Source: DDH964 sp963806685 (lineage in GTDB: Bacteria; Desulfobacterota; Desulfuromonadia; Desulfuromonadales; DDH964). From it: a DNA stretch of 64,000 nucleotides. A model generated the notes under the pieces. It was not told the DNA's origin. It made no database searches and saw nothing but the letters and a program-made list of their open reading frames with translations. Both the position numbers and the translations under genes were made by a program. Below, piece after piece: positions 8,042 to 17,141 of the stretch (positions within the stretch are counted from its first letter, which is position 1; every line of letters begins with the position of its first letter). The stretch lies in the NCBI GenBank assembly GCA_963806685.1, contig CAWDZB010000012.1, forward strand, positions 124,001-188,000, in the 5' to 3' direction.

Positions 8042-11000
8042 TCAGGGTTGAATAGTAAAGGTTGCGTTTGAGGTGTCAGAACTGATTTGCACACCAGCGG
8101 CATCGAAGACGTTCACCCGCAGAAGACTGGTTGAAGTCGGTGCAGCGACAGTGGGAACGGTCCAACTGTAGCTGGTCTTTTTGCCGCCTGCCGTTCCGAT
8201 CCAGTTCCAGGTGCCGCCATTGTCAAGGGAATACACCAAGCTGAAATATCCCACAGCCGTTGCGGGAGCGGTCCAGTGGATGTCAAGTACGTTGCCCGAG
8301 GTCAGGGTTTCGCCGCCATTGGGGGCAACAATTGAAACCGTCACCGGACTTGCCGGAGGGGAAATGGTAAAGGGTGCGGCAGAGGTAGCTGTGCTCAACA
8401 ATGTACCGTTTCCGGCAAAAGCAGAGATCCGGAACAGGCTGTTGGTCTGCTCGGTGGCAACCGCGGGCACCGTCCAGTTGTAGCTGGTCTGTTTCCCGCC
8501 GATAGCCGTGATGTGAGTCCAGGTAGCTCCGTTGTCCACCGAATATCGCACGGCGTAATAGCCGACAGGAGAAACGGTAGGCGTCTTCCACTGCACCGCG
8601 TACACATTGCCTGAAATGAGGTTTTCCCCTCCGTTGGGGGCGACCAGAGTCACTGCCGTTCTCGGCGCAACCGTGAAGGGCGCATCAGACCTGTCAGAGC
8701 TGACTTTTGCACCTCCACCGTCGAAGCCCACCACCCGGACCAGTACGTTGGAATTGCTGACGGCAACAGCCGGCGCAACCCAGTCATAGCTGGTGACATT
8801 GCCAGTCTGGCCGATCCATTTCCACGTGGTGGTGTTGTCGGGAGAGTACCAGATGTTATACCGGGTCGCGGTGGGCACCGCCAACCACTGAATGTTGAGA
8901 ACATCACCTGAAACCACTGTCTCCCCGCCGTTGGGAACAAGCACGGTCCCGGAATTGAGGTTGTAACCTACTATCGTGCTGGAGGATTCGCCGGCGGCAT
9001 TGTAAGCGATGACACGATACCTGTAGGCGGAGGCCAAATCTACTGTCGAATCGGTAAAGGTTGTTGCATTGGCAAGGGCTGTTCCGATGGTCGCATAAGG
9101 CCCGCCGTTAACCGATCGCTCAATCCTGAACCCGATTTCGTTCTGGTAGCTGCCATAGCCCGAATGGGCCAGGTCAGTCGCATAGTCAATAGGCGTCGGA
9201 TCGGTCCACGACAGGTCAAGCTGTCCACCATTCGCCGTGACAACCACATTGGTAGGCGCATCCGGCACTTCTGCCGGGTACTTGAAGATGAACGGCCGCA
9301 TGAAGTCGTTTTCTTCGTGGCCAAGGATGTGGCAGTGCCAGACGTACTCCCAGCCGAACCAGGTGATACGGTTCTCCGCCGGGCCGTAGGCAAAGGCGTT
9401 TCCGGTAAGCGGATCGAAGTTGGTGAAGCCGTTGGTCGAGCCGATCGGCTCGGACGGCGAGATGGGCCGGACGCTCTCTGGCAGACCGAAGGGGAGCTTC
9501 GGCGCATTGGCGCGCACCGCAACAATGACGTCCTCCAACGGGTTCATTTTGACGGTTTCCTTCCAGCCCTGTTCGTTGGCGTCCGGCAGCTTGAAGGTAC
9601 CGTCCCAGCCAACCCGGTCGATCAGTTGGACGTTGACCAGGTGGAAGTGGACGGGATGGGTGTCGACGCCGTTATGGGTGATTTTCCAGATCTGCGTCTC
9701 GCCATCCTCGATCATTTCCAGGGTTGCCGCCTCGATGGCGCCGGTGTCGGCGTTGACGATGGCCGGATCGGTGTAGCCGAGGGGAACCGTGGTTTGGTTG
9801 TTGCTGTTGGTGAAGGGAAGCTCAGCGCCCAGGGTGGCGTTCATCCTGCCCCAGGGGTCGAAGAGTTCCTGGATCGCCTTGCTCTGTACCGGCATCTGTG
9901 CCAGTTCGCCGGCTTTGACGGTCGTCCGGGTGGTGGAAAGAACCGGCAGCGTGCTGCCAAGCGGTAGAGTGAAGGGCTCGTAGGGATAATAGGAGATAGT
10001 CGAACCGGCAATGAAATTGAAGGTGGGGGTGACCAGCGAGCCGGTACGGATGGTGGCGTACTTGTAGGCGGTAGGCCAGGGCCCGGCGGTAGACGTCGAA
10101 TCGACGTCCTGCGGAGTCGGGAACGCGGCAGCGTAATTCGGCTCCCAGACAACGGGTGCGGGCTGGGTGGCGGCGTAGGCCGCTGCCAGATCAGAGGCCA
10201 GGTTGGCGGTGTTTATGGCTGTTCCGTTGCTGGTTCCGGTGACCTTGATCTGCATGACGGTGCGGGTGTTCGGCCCGTACCCGGGCAACGTGGTGGGAGC
10301 ACCGCCGGAATCGGTAAAATCGGGGTCGCCGGTGTAGTAGTCGAGGCGCGGGTCGCCTGCCGGGATCGGCGCGGGGCAGTCGTTGTACAGAATCAGCGTC
10401 TGGCCGGCAAATTGGGAGAAATCGACGATGATGTCGGAGCGCTCCGCCGGGCCGAGAAGCAGGCCGTGCTCGAAGACGTTGAGAACGGTGACGCTGCGCT
10501 TGTTGTACTCGTAGTTAACCGGCGTCGAGGGAATGATCACCGGGGCTGGCAGGATGCCGCCCTCGGAGCCGATGGCGATGATGTCCGGGCCCACGGTCGC
10601 GGGCGAGGGGATCCCCCCTTCGCGCTGGTCGGGAGTCCCCCAGCCGGAGCCGATCAAGCCGCCGGTACTGGGGAAGGTGCCACTGGAATCAAAGGGGACC
10701 ATGGCCATCTCGGTCAGCCCGGAGAGGGTGCAGTTTACCGCGGCGCCGCTACCGGTGGTGGTGGTGGAGGAGAAACCTCCGGGTACCGATTGATAGGCAC
10801 CGAACCGGGTCTGCTGGTAGCCGGTTATGGCGCCCGAACCATCGACTGCTGTCACCCTTACCCGGGCCGCCTGGGCATTGGGCACCGTCGCGTCGAGACC
10901 GCCGGTGGGGTTGATGACATCCCCGACAACGTACCCCGTTCCGCCGCTGACGCTGCAGGTCGCTGCGCGGGTGGCCCGGTAGAGCCCGAGGTTGAAAAAC

Positions 11001-12580
11001 TTGTCGTTGCTGGCGTTGAGGATGCGGAACCGGTAAGCCGCCGGAGCGACGGTCAGGGTCGGGTAAGCCGTGCCGTTGACGATCGGCGTGTCGCCGAAGG
11101 CTTCGGGAGTGGTGGACTCGTGACCGTAAGTCCCCAACACCGGGTCGGTCATATAGGCATTATTTACTTCAGACACGGGGAAGATCGGCCAGAAGTAGGG
11201 GCCGTAGTCCCAGCGCCCGACCGGGTTGGTGCCGTCATAGGAATCGAGATCCTGGTTGAATTCGTAAACATTGACATACCACAGGTCGCCGTAGCCCCCC
11301 CAGTGGGTGGTGTCCCACTTGCAATCCTGGGAGTCGTAGGTCCCGTAGTTGGCCGGGTCGGTACAGGCGGCCAGATTGGCGGCACCCGCCAAGCCGATGT
11401 CCTTCGGCACGAAGGTCTTCTCCTGGATCACCAAGGGGATCTCGTGGCCGGCGGCCACCGGGATGGTTCCGGTGGAGGGGTCGGTCAGGGAGCGCTCGGA
11501 GGGATCCTGGATCTCGTAGCCGGCGGCCATGCCGGCGTAGACGTTGAGGCGGGTGATGCCGACGGCATGGTCGTGGTAGAACATCAGCCGGCCGCTGATG
11601 TCGTTGGTGTAGTAGAGGGTCCCCTGCCCCTGGCCGGGGGTCGGCATATCGGGAACATTGGCCAGGGAAGCACCTGTCGGGTAGGGAGTGGTCTCGCCCA
11701 CCGGCACGGTCCACTGGTTGGGGGTGCCGTCACTGACCCAGGGGGTATCGCCGCCGTGCTCGTGGACGGCGATGCGGTTCTCGGTGTAGTAGGTGTCTGC
11801 GTCGGGATCGGCGGTCCCCTGCAGATACCCCTTACCGGCCCCCATCAGGGTGTGATCGACGGGGATGAAGAGGTCGCCGCTGGCACCGATGGGCAACAGG
11901 TTGGAGTACTTGATGCGCACCGGGGTCCCCTTCTGGGTGATGATCACCGGGCCCAGGTAGTGCGGGCGGGTAGCGCCGTAAGCCTGGACCAAAGTGCCAT
12001 TGGCATCGGGGATCATGACATCCTCGGTGCAGCCGTGGGCCTTGTCGAGTGGAACGGCCGTCAGGCCGGTCACCGGCGAGACGTAACCCTGGGGAACGAT
12101 CTGTACGTAACCGCGGATCTTGGTTCCACCGGTCGGCACCGCGCCGCCGGCCACGCCATCAACCAGCGCAGGGAGATCGCGGTGCATCTGCTCGCGGTAC
12201 TCGACGATGGCGATTTCGTAGTAGTCGGAACCCGGGTAGGGATCCTGGCCACCGACCTGATAGGCCGCGTTGGGCTCGCCAATCGGCAGACATTGGCCGA
12301 TGTCGTTGACGGTAGCGACCCCGCCACTTCCGCAACCAACGGGAGGAAGTTCATCGACGAACTTCTCCAGGGCGGTCCCCGAGTCGTGAGTCACGCCGTT
12401 CCAGTCGGTCCATATCCCCGCCGGGCTGTTGGCGTAGAAGGTGGGGACGACCCGGTCGGCCCCAAACTCGTCGGTGCTCAGGCCGAATCCGGACCCGGCA
12501 CGCGCCTGGCCGACCAATGCCACCAGGCCAAAGGCCCCACAGGCCAAAAACACTGCAATAAATAACTTCGCGCTTCTCAT
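8042..12580 (-). CDS. Large secreted multicopper oxidase with FN3 and three C-terminal PNGGE domains
   Basis: 1512 aa with a signal peptide (AVFLACGAFGLVALVGQARA). All four copper-site motifs of a multicopper oxidase are present: HEHGG (~270), HDH (~334), HPVHFH (~973) and HCHILGHEENDFM (~1078), the last giving the type 1 Cys/His/Met and type 3 His. The long spacing between the first and second pairs shows large insertions compared with a laccase, as in MofA-like manganese oxidases. A fibronectin type III domain (~1103-1200) follows, then three ~100-aa repeats beginning PNGGE and ending in FTIQP. ATG 12580 is chosen for GGGAGG seven bases upstream. It should oxidise a substrate outside the cytoplasm using O2 or as part of a complex. 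The substrate (metal or phenol) cannot be told. A terminator directly follows. Confidence 0.85.
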   Translation of the reverse strand: MRSAKLFIAVFLACGAFGLVALVGQARAGSGFGLSTDEFGADRVVPTFYANSPAGIWTDWNGVTHDSGTALEKFVDELPPVGCGSGGVATVNDIGQCLPIGEPNAAYQVGGQDPYPGSDYYEIAIVEYREQMHRDLPALVDGVAGGAVPTGGTKIRGYVQIVPQGYVSPVTGLTAVPLDKAHGCTEDVMIPDANGTLVQAYGATRPHYLGPVIITQKGTPVRIKYSNLLPIGASGDLFIPVDHTLMGAGKGYLQGTADPDADTYYTENRIAVHEHGGDTPWVSDGTPNQWTVPVGETTPYPTGASLANVPDMPTPGQGQGTLYYTNDISGRLMFYHDHAVGITRLNVYAGMAAGYEIQDPSERSLTDPSTGTIPVAAGHEIPLVIQEKTFVPKDIGLAGAANLAACTDPANYGTYDSQDCKWDTTHWGGYGDLWYVNVYEFNQDLDSYDGTNPVGRWDYGPYFWPIFPVSEVNNAYMTDPVLGTYGHESTTPEAFGDTPIVNGTAYPTLTVAPAAYRFRILNASNDKFFNLGLYRATRAATCSVSGGTGYVVGDVINPTGGLDATVPNAQAARVRVTAVDGSGAITGYQQTRFGAYQSVPGGFSSTTTTGSGAAVNCTLSGLTEMAMVPFDSSGTFPSTGGLIGSGWGTPDQREGGIPSPATVGPDIIAIGSEGGILPAPVIIPSTPVNYEYNKRSVTVLNVFEHGLLLGPAERSDIIVDFSQFAGQTLILYNDCPAPIPAGDPRLDYYTGDPDFTDSGGAPTTLPGYGPNTRTVMQIKVTGTSNGTAINTANLASDLAAAYAATQPAPVVWEPNYAAAFPTPQDVDSTSTAGPWPTAYKYATIRTGSLVTPTFNFIAGSTISYYPYEPFTLPLGSTLPVLSTTRTTVKAGELAQMPVQSKAIQELFDPWGRMNATLGAELPFTNSNNQTTVPLGYTDPAIVNADTGAIEAATLEMIEDGETQIWKITHNGVDTHPVHFHLVNVQLIDRVGWDGTFKLPDANEQGWKETVKMNPLEDVIVAVRANAPKLPFGLPESVRPISPSEPIGSTNGFTNFDPLTGNAFAYGPAENRITWFGWEYVWHCHILGHEENDFMRPFIFKYPAEVPDAPTNVVVTANGGQLDLSWTDPTPIDYATDLAHSGYGSYQNEIGFRIERSVNGGPYATIGTALANATTFTDSTVDLASAYRYRVIAYNAAGESSSTIVGYNLNSGTVLVPNGGETVVSGDVLNIQWLAVPTATRYNIWYSPDNTTTWKWIGQTGNVTSYDWVAPAVAVSNSNVLVRVVGFDGGGAKVSSDRSDAPFTVAPRTAVTLVAPNGGENLISGNVYAVQWKTPTVSPVGYYAVRYSVDNGATWTHITAIGGKQTSYNWTVPAVATEQTNSLFRISAFAGNGTLLSTATSAAPFTISPPASPVTVSIVAPNGGETLTSGNVLDIHWTAPATAVGYFSLVYSLDNGGTWNWIGTAGGKKTSYSWTVPTVAAPTSTSLLRVNVFDAAGVQISSDTSNATFTIQP

Positions 12581-12708
12581 TTCCTGCCTCCCATTAAGGT
12601 GTTCCATTCTGATCTGTTAAACGTGGCAGTTCTTGGTTCTCTACAAACCAATTCCCCAAAATCATCTTTTCCGTCAACCATCCCTGTGAAGGGAGAACCA
12701 AAAGGACA

Positions 12709-13128
12709 CTATTGTCGCCTTGCCGCCGCCCGACGCTTGGCCCATCGGTCCTGCCGTGCAGCCATCCGTTCGGTGATCTGGTCAGTCTGCCGGGACTGCA
12801 GGCGCCGGTTATAGCCAGGGCTGTGGGTCATGGCGGCATTCGGTGTATTTGCAGCGATGGGTGAAGCGGGTTCAGGAGCATGACCGGCCGCCGTAGTTGA
12901 AATGGCAGGTAGCGGTTGCGGTTGGGCCACGACCGAAGCATGCGGGGTAACCGACGATAAGGTGCTGGGCATTTTGGCAGTATTTTTTTGGCCATCCATG
13001 CTGCCGTCAATCTCGACCACGTAACGATCGGGGTACTCCTGCACACTGACCTTGGCAGCGACTGCCAAACTGGCAAGCCCGAGCAGAGGTACACAGACGG
13101 CAGCTGCTACACAGACGTACTTCTTCAT
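12709..13128 (-). CDS. Small secreted protein of unknown function
   Basis: 139 aa with a signal peptide (VCVAAAVCVPLLGLASLAVAA). The mature part has a short beta-like segment (KVSVQEYPDRYVVEIDG), a Pro/Ala/Ser-rich middle and a strongly basic C-terminus (RQDRWAKRRAAARRQ). ATG 13128 is chosen because GGAAGGGG precedes it at normal spacing. No family is recognised. It lies between the four-gene operon terminator and the large multicopper oxidase gene, with 128 bases to the latter, so it may be the first gene of a two-gene unit with it. Confidence 0.6.
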   Translation of the reverse strand: MKKYVCVAAAVCVPLLGLASLAVAAKVSVQEYPDRYVVEIDGSMDGQKNTAKMPSTLSSVTPHASVVAQPQPLPAISTTAAGHAPEPASPIAANTPNAAMTHSPGYNRRLQSRQTDQITERMAARQDRWAKRRAAARRQ

Positions 13129-13779
13129 GTTTACCCCTTCCGGGACCATTTTTGCCTGGGAACGTACCTAGAGCGGCCCCTTGCATTAAGCAATCATTCA
13201 GGGACCGTGCCAATTTTTGAAACTACCTATAAGAGCCCGACCTGACTGCAACTTTTTGTTCCACGGGCAGATTAACTTCAACCACTAAAGGGTGCAAAAA
13301 TTTGCGACAACCAAAATACTAGCTGCACAAGACAATAAAAACAAACGGTTTTCTCATTTCAAGGGGTTTCGAAATAATAAAATTCTCGGCACCCTTTGCC
13401 AGTCGGGCAGGTACCAGGTGAGCACCTTCGTTAATTCAATTGTGCCCCGTTCAATACGTGTCGCTTGGCGATTATGCCCACCACAGTTTTCCCCTGATGG
13501 CGATCGGGGTGATGCCCCCCGTATCGGGGCAAATAAAATCCAGCAGATCGGTCCTGAGAATTCCGTTAATTAACGGGTGGGGTGTTACGCCCGGCAGGGT
13601 GAGGATGGTCTGCGTCTGCGGTGGGGGAAATAGTCGAAGCCTTAACTTGCCGGTTCATCCTTTGGGTGACCTCCCCCCCTGCGCCTACCTGTATCATCTT
13701 GACATCAGGGAGTGGGCAAAAAACGGGCTGGGAAAATCCCAGCCCGAATTCATAGATTTACATATTTTGCTTACAGGTT
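13129..13779. other. Intergenic region without a gene
   Basis: Carries the terminator of the four-gene operon (13718-13746) and presumably the promoter for the small secreted protein and the large multicopper oxidase. Otherwise A/T-rich near 13.3 kb and G-rich near 13.6 kb. No coding frame or RNA family could be supported. Confidence 0.5.
13718..13746 (-). terminator. Rho-independent terminator of the four-gene secreted-protein operon
   Basis: Perfect 10-bp arms CGGGCTGGGA / TCCCAGCCCG, 3-base loop, T6 on the minus strand. Hairpin, loop and immediate flanks are identical to those of the terminator at 7984-8014. Confidence 0.92.
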
Positions 13780-15720
13780 TCAGGGTTGGATTGTGAAGGA
13801 ACCATCCGAGACGTCCGTACTGAGCGGAGCCCCCCCACTGGAAAAGGCCCTGACACGGAACAGATTGGTAGGGGTACTTCCACCGACCACGGGAACCATC
13901 CAGTTATAGTCGGTCCTCTGCCCCCCGGCAGTGCCGATCCAGGCCCAAGTGGCCCCGCTGTCGAGCGAATACCAGAGCCCGTAATATCCGACAGGATTGG
14001 CGGTCGGGGCTTTCCACTGAACCGTGAAGTTGTTACCTGAGGTCAACGTCTCGCCGCCGTTGGGTGCCGTCAGCAGGACATTGGTCCGCGGTGAAACGGT
14101 GAAGTTCCCGTCAGAGACGTCGCTGCCGATCTGGGTCCCGCCGGAATTGAAAACGTCCACCCGGAACAGGCTGATGGGGGCACTTGCGGCAACCGCAGGC
14201 ACCATCCAATCAAAGTTTCGGACATTGGGCCCGACCGAGCGAATCCAGTTCCAGGTGCCGCCGTTGTCAAGGGAATACAACAAGTTATGATAACCGATGG
14301 TGTCGTTGGTGGGCGATTTCCACTGAACCGTATAGATATCGCCGGAGGTGAGCGTTTCGCCGCCGTTGGGAGTTACAAGCAGGGCGCTGGTCCGCGGAGC
14401 AATGGTGAAGGGTGCATTCGATTTGTCGCTGCTGACCTTCGCATCTCCCGCGTCGAAACCGACCACCCGGAACAGGCTAGTGGTGGAGTTGACCGCGGGC
14501 ACCGTCCACTCGTAGCTGTTCACCGCGCCAACCGCTGCGACAAAATTCCAGGTAGCGCCGTTGTCGAGCGAATACCACAGGTTATACCGGACGGCGCCAA
14601 GGCCGCTATTCCACTGGACGGTAAAGATATCGCCTGAGATCAGCACTTCGCCGCCGTTGGGAGCGGTGACTTGACCACCGCTGCTGGGCGCGATTTGGAG
14701 ATATGTCAGCATCCCCCCCGGAGAGGTCGTGCCGTTGGTCAATCCAAGACTGCGGTCATAGAGAGGGAATGATCCCACTGCGGTAGGCTGGAAAATAGCA
14801 TCCATGGTTTTGGCTGCAGGGAGGTATACCGAATACTGTTGGAGGGGAAAGGGAAGCGGGTTTCCGTCTTCGGCAACCAGGGTCATGTAAGGCCCTTGCA
14901 GGACCGGATTGCGAGTGCGCGAGCCGGCGTTCAGAAACCGCACCAGGGTGGTCCCATTGGCAGACCCGGCCGGCAGGGGGATTCTTCCTCCCTCGCTAAA
15001 GCGACGGAAGGACTGGCCGTTGATCAGGAAGTAGCGGGGCAGATAGCCCATCCCCATGGAGGTAGTATACAATCCGCTCTCCGGTGCACTCCCATATTCA
15101 CCGGAGGCTACGGCCGCATTCAATGCCGGATCGACCTCGCTGAAGAGCAGGACCACATCGGCGGTGTAGTTAATGGAGGGATACGCCTGGCCGGCAGCGA
15201 CATCCACCTTGAGGGCCGCATACAGACCCATGGGGATCTGCACTGCCTGGTGGCTGCCGCTTTCGAGGAGGTAGGTTCCCGGCTTGAGGCCGCCCCAGCG
15301 GTAGGTGGCAGTGGCACCGCCGGTTGCCGTCTCATGGGTAAAGGAGCGGACCCGCTGGTTCAGACTTGTCCGATTGCCGGTACTGTTGTCGGTCCAGGTC
15401 GGGATCATCGCTCCGGTTTCGGTCGCCTTCTGCCCGTTGATCACCAGCGAGGTCGGCTCGGAAAGATTGTTGGTCAGGTTGATGATCAGGTTGTCCCCAG
15501 CTGCCGCGGAGATGGTCGGACCCGGAACGGTGGCAGTGCCCGGCGTGGCTGAGGCATCGCGCAGACCCCACATGGGGACCACCGCGCCGTCGGCCATGGT
15601 GACGTCAACCTGCTCGGCGACCAGGTTGACGGTAACATCCGCAGCAAAGACCGACACCGCAGGAAGGAACGCCAGCAAGGCCATGGCAGGTATGCGTAAT
15701 AACTTCTTCCAATAGGTCAT
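13780..15720 (-). CDS. Multicopper-oxidase-like (cupredoxin) protein lacking most copper ligands, with three PNGGE domains
   Basis: 646 aa with a signal peptide (LLAFLPAVSVFA). Residues ~30-345 align by eye with the neighbouring 456-aa protein: VPGPTISAAAGDNLIINLTNN, a G-x-Y-L-L-E-S-G-S-H-Q turn and GLYAALKV. The His pairs of an active oxidase are missing. The HGQ position reads NGQ, only one His remains in the second motif, and no HPxHxH or HCH motif is present. It may therefore be structural or bind a single metal ion. Three PNGGE repeats of ~100 aa fill 350-646 and end in FTIQP. GGGGAGG precedes ATG 15720. It is the last gene of the operon, 18 bases after the 456-aa gene. Confidence 0.75.
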   Translation of the reverse strand: MTYWKKLLRIPAMALLAFLPAVSVFAADVTVNLVAEQVDVTMADGAVVPMWGLRDASATPGTATVPGPTISAAAGDNLIINLTNNLSEPTSLVINGQKATETGAMIPTWTDNSTGNRTSLNQRVRSFTHETATGGATATYRWGGLKPGTYLLESGSHQAVQIPMGLYAALKVDVAAGQAYPSINYTADVVLLFSEVDPALNAAVASGEYGSAPESGLYTTSMGMGYLPRYFLINGQSFRRFSEGGRIPLPAGSANGTTLVRFLNAGSRTRNPVLQGPYMTLVAEDGNPLPFPLQQYSVYLPAAKTMDAIFQPTAVGSFPLYDRSLGLTNGTTSPGGMLTYLQIAPSSGGQVTAPNGGEVLISGDIFTVQWNSGLGAVRYNLWYSLDNGATWNFVAAVGAVNSYEWTVPAVNSTTSLFRVVGFDAGDAKVSSDKSNAPFTIAPRTSALLVTPNGGETLTSGDIYTVQWKSPTNDTIGYHNLLYSLDNGGTWNWIRSVGPNVRNFDWMVPAVAASAPISLFRVDVFNSGGTQIGSDVSDGNFTVSPRTNVLLTAPNGGETLTSGNNFTVQWKAPTANPVGYYGLWYSLDSGATWAWIGTAGGQRTDYNWMVPVVGGSTPTNLFRVRAFSSGGAPLSTDVSDGSFTIQP

Positions 15721-15738
15721 TGGTGCCTCCCCTTTTCC

Positions 15739-17109
15739 TTACTGGATTGCGATGCCGGGCGGCTCGACGATGAAGAAGGTCATCATGCCACCAGGAAAAA
15801 TATCGTTGTTGGTCAGCTCCCGCTCGTTGTGAGAGTGCCAGATATGAAAGTAGCCGTTGTTCAGGTTGAAGCCGCCTTCACCGGGAGGCAGTACCCCTGT
15901 GCTGCCCAGCAACGCGCTACCGCTGTAGAACATGCCGAAGGTCAGATCCTTGATGTCGGGAAGGATGACCGGCAGAGGTTTGCCGTGGTCGGGGCAGTAT
16001 TCGTAAGTGACATCGTCGAAATCGTCGCCGTTGCCATCGGTGCAGGTGTGCCCGTCGGTGGTCCCGTAGATATCCCAGCCCAGGTCTTGTCCGGTCCAGG
16101 TATAGATGGTGTCGAAGGTGGCCCCCGGCGAGGTGGTCTGGGTGTAGTCGGAGACCGCCAGGTCCGGCACGAGTCCGAGCTCCGTCGCCGCCTTGGAAGC
16201 TCCCGGAGCACTTTCCAGCAACCGCCCGTCCCGGGCGATGAGGTCGAAGTTGTTGCCGTGGGTGTGGAAAGGGTGGCTGTCGCGCCCGGCGCCGATCATC
16301 CGCGCCAGCACCCGCTTGCCGGGATTGCCCCGCGGGAAACAGTTGTAGGGCTGGGCTGGCAGCCAGGCCGCGCCGGCATCGGCCAGGTCGTCGGGGAAGG
16401 ACCGACCGTTAACAAACCAGATAGTCGGATGGTAGGCGGCGGTGTCGATCGCCGGGGGCAGGGTGGGATGGGCTATCATGCTCAGCTCGACCTGCTGATG
16501 GATATCCATATCCATCTCCGACTGCAGGATCAGGAACTCGTAGTCGTAGGCCGAGCGGCAGTCGCCGTAGGCGGAATTGGTGTACTGGGGACAGGCTGCC
16601 AGGTCCTGTGTCGCGGGGCGAACGATAATCGCCCCGTAGAGGCCCATTTCCACCTCCAAGTCGGAGTGGCTGCCACTGTAGTAGGTGTAAGTGCCTGGCT
16701 CGTTGACGGTGAAGGTGTAGGTCACGGGATTGGCGCCGTTGTCGTTTCCCGGCACCTGTCGGGTCAGTAGGCCGGGCGTGCCGCCGGAAGCGGCCACCTG
16801 CTGGCCGGGAAAGACGATGGAAACCGGCTCGGGCAGGGTATTGTTCAGGGTGACGGTGATGGTGGCCCCCTGGTCGACAATCAGCGTCGGTCCGGGAATC
16901 TGCACCTGCCCGGTGCTGTCGTCGGCATAGCCCCAGATCATCATGCTCGCGGCGTCCGGGGTGATGATGTGCCCGGATTCGGCGGTGAAGTTGAAGGAGG
17001 TCCCGGTCAGGCCGTCGATTTGCGCCCAGGCCCCGCAAGCCGGCACCAGAATCAGGAGGGCGGCAAGGACCGTGACCCGGCCTTGAATGTACCTCGAAAA
17101 TGCGTTCAT
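15739..17109 (-). CDS. Multicopper-oxidase family protein with type 2/3-like His motif but no type 1 cysteine
   Basis: 456 aa with a signal peptide ending GAWA. Cupredoxin domain 1 has VPGPTLIVDQGATITVTLNN-like features (read here as IPGPTLIVDQG), with FPGQQ in place of the usual His-Gly-Gln, and YYSGSHSDLEVEMGLYGAIIV. The C-terminal domain has a good HPFHTHGNNFDLIARDG motif. The final motif reads WHSHNERELTNN...FPGGMM, so the Cys of HCH is Ser and the third His is Glu. A type 1 copper site is thus not expected in this chain. Strong SD (GGAGG). It lies 32 bases after the 435-aa oxidase gene, which does have an HCH motif, so the two may complete each other's sites. This last point is inference. 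Confidence 0.8.
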   Translation of the reverse strand: MNAFSRYIQGRVTVLAALLILVPACGAWAQIDGLTGTSFNFTAESGHIITPDAASMMIWGYADDSTGQVQIPGPTLIVDQGATITVTLNNTLPEPVSIVFPGQQVAASGGTPGLLTRQVPGNDNGANPVTYTFTVNEPGTYTYYSGSHSDLEVEMGLYGAIIVRPATQDLAACPQYTNSAYGDCRSAYDYEFLILQSEMDMDIHQQVELSMIAHPTLPPAIDTAAYHPTIWFVNGRSFPDDLADAGAAWLPAQPYNCFPRGNPGKRVLARMIGAGRDSHPFHTHGNNFDLIARDGRLLESAPGASKAATELGLVPDLAVSDYTQTTSPGATFDTIYTWTGQDLGWDIYGTTDGHTCTDGNGDDFDDVTYEYCPDHGKPLPVILPDIKDLTFGMFYSGSALLGSTGVLPPGEGGFNLNNGYFHIWHSHNERELTNNDIFPGGMMTFFIVEPPGIAIQ

Positions 17110-17141
17110 CTTATTTCCTCCGGTTCAGGTTCGCTAATGGG

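Noticed and set aside
10412..12565. 717-codon plus-strand open frame opposite the large multicopper oxidase
   Set aside because: Antisense to a gene with clear copper motifs, signal peptide and ribosome-binding site; a by-product of GC-rich third positions.
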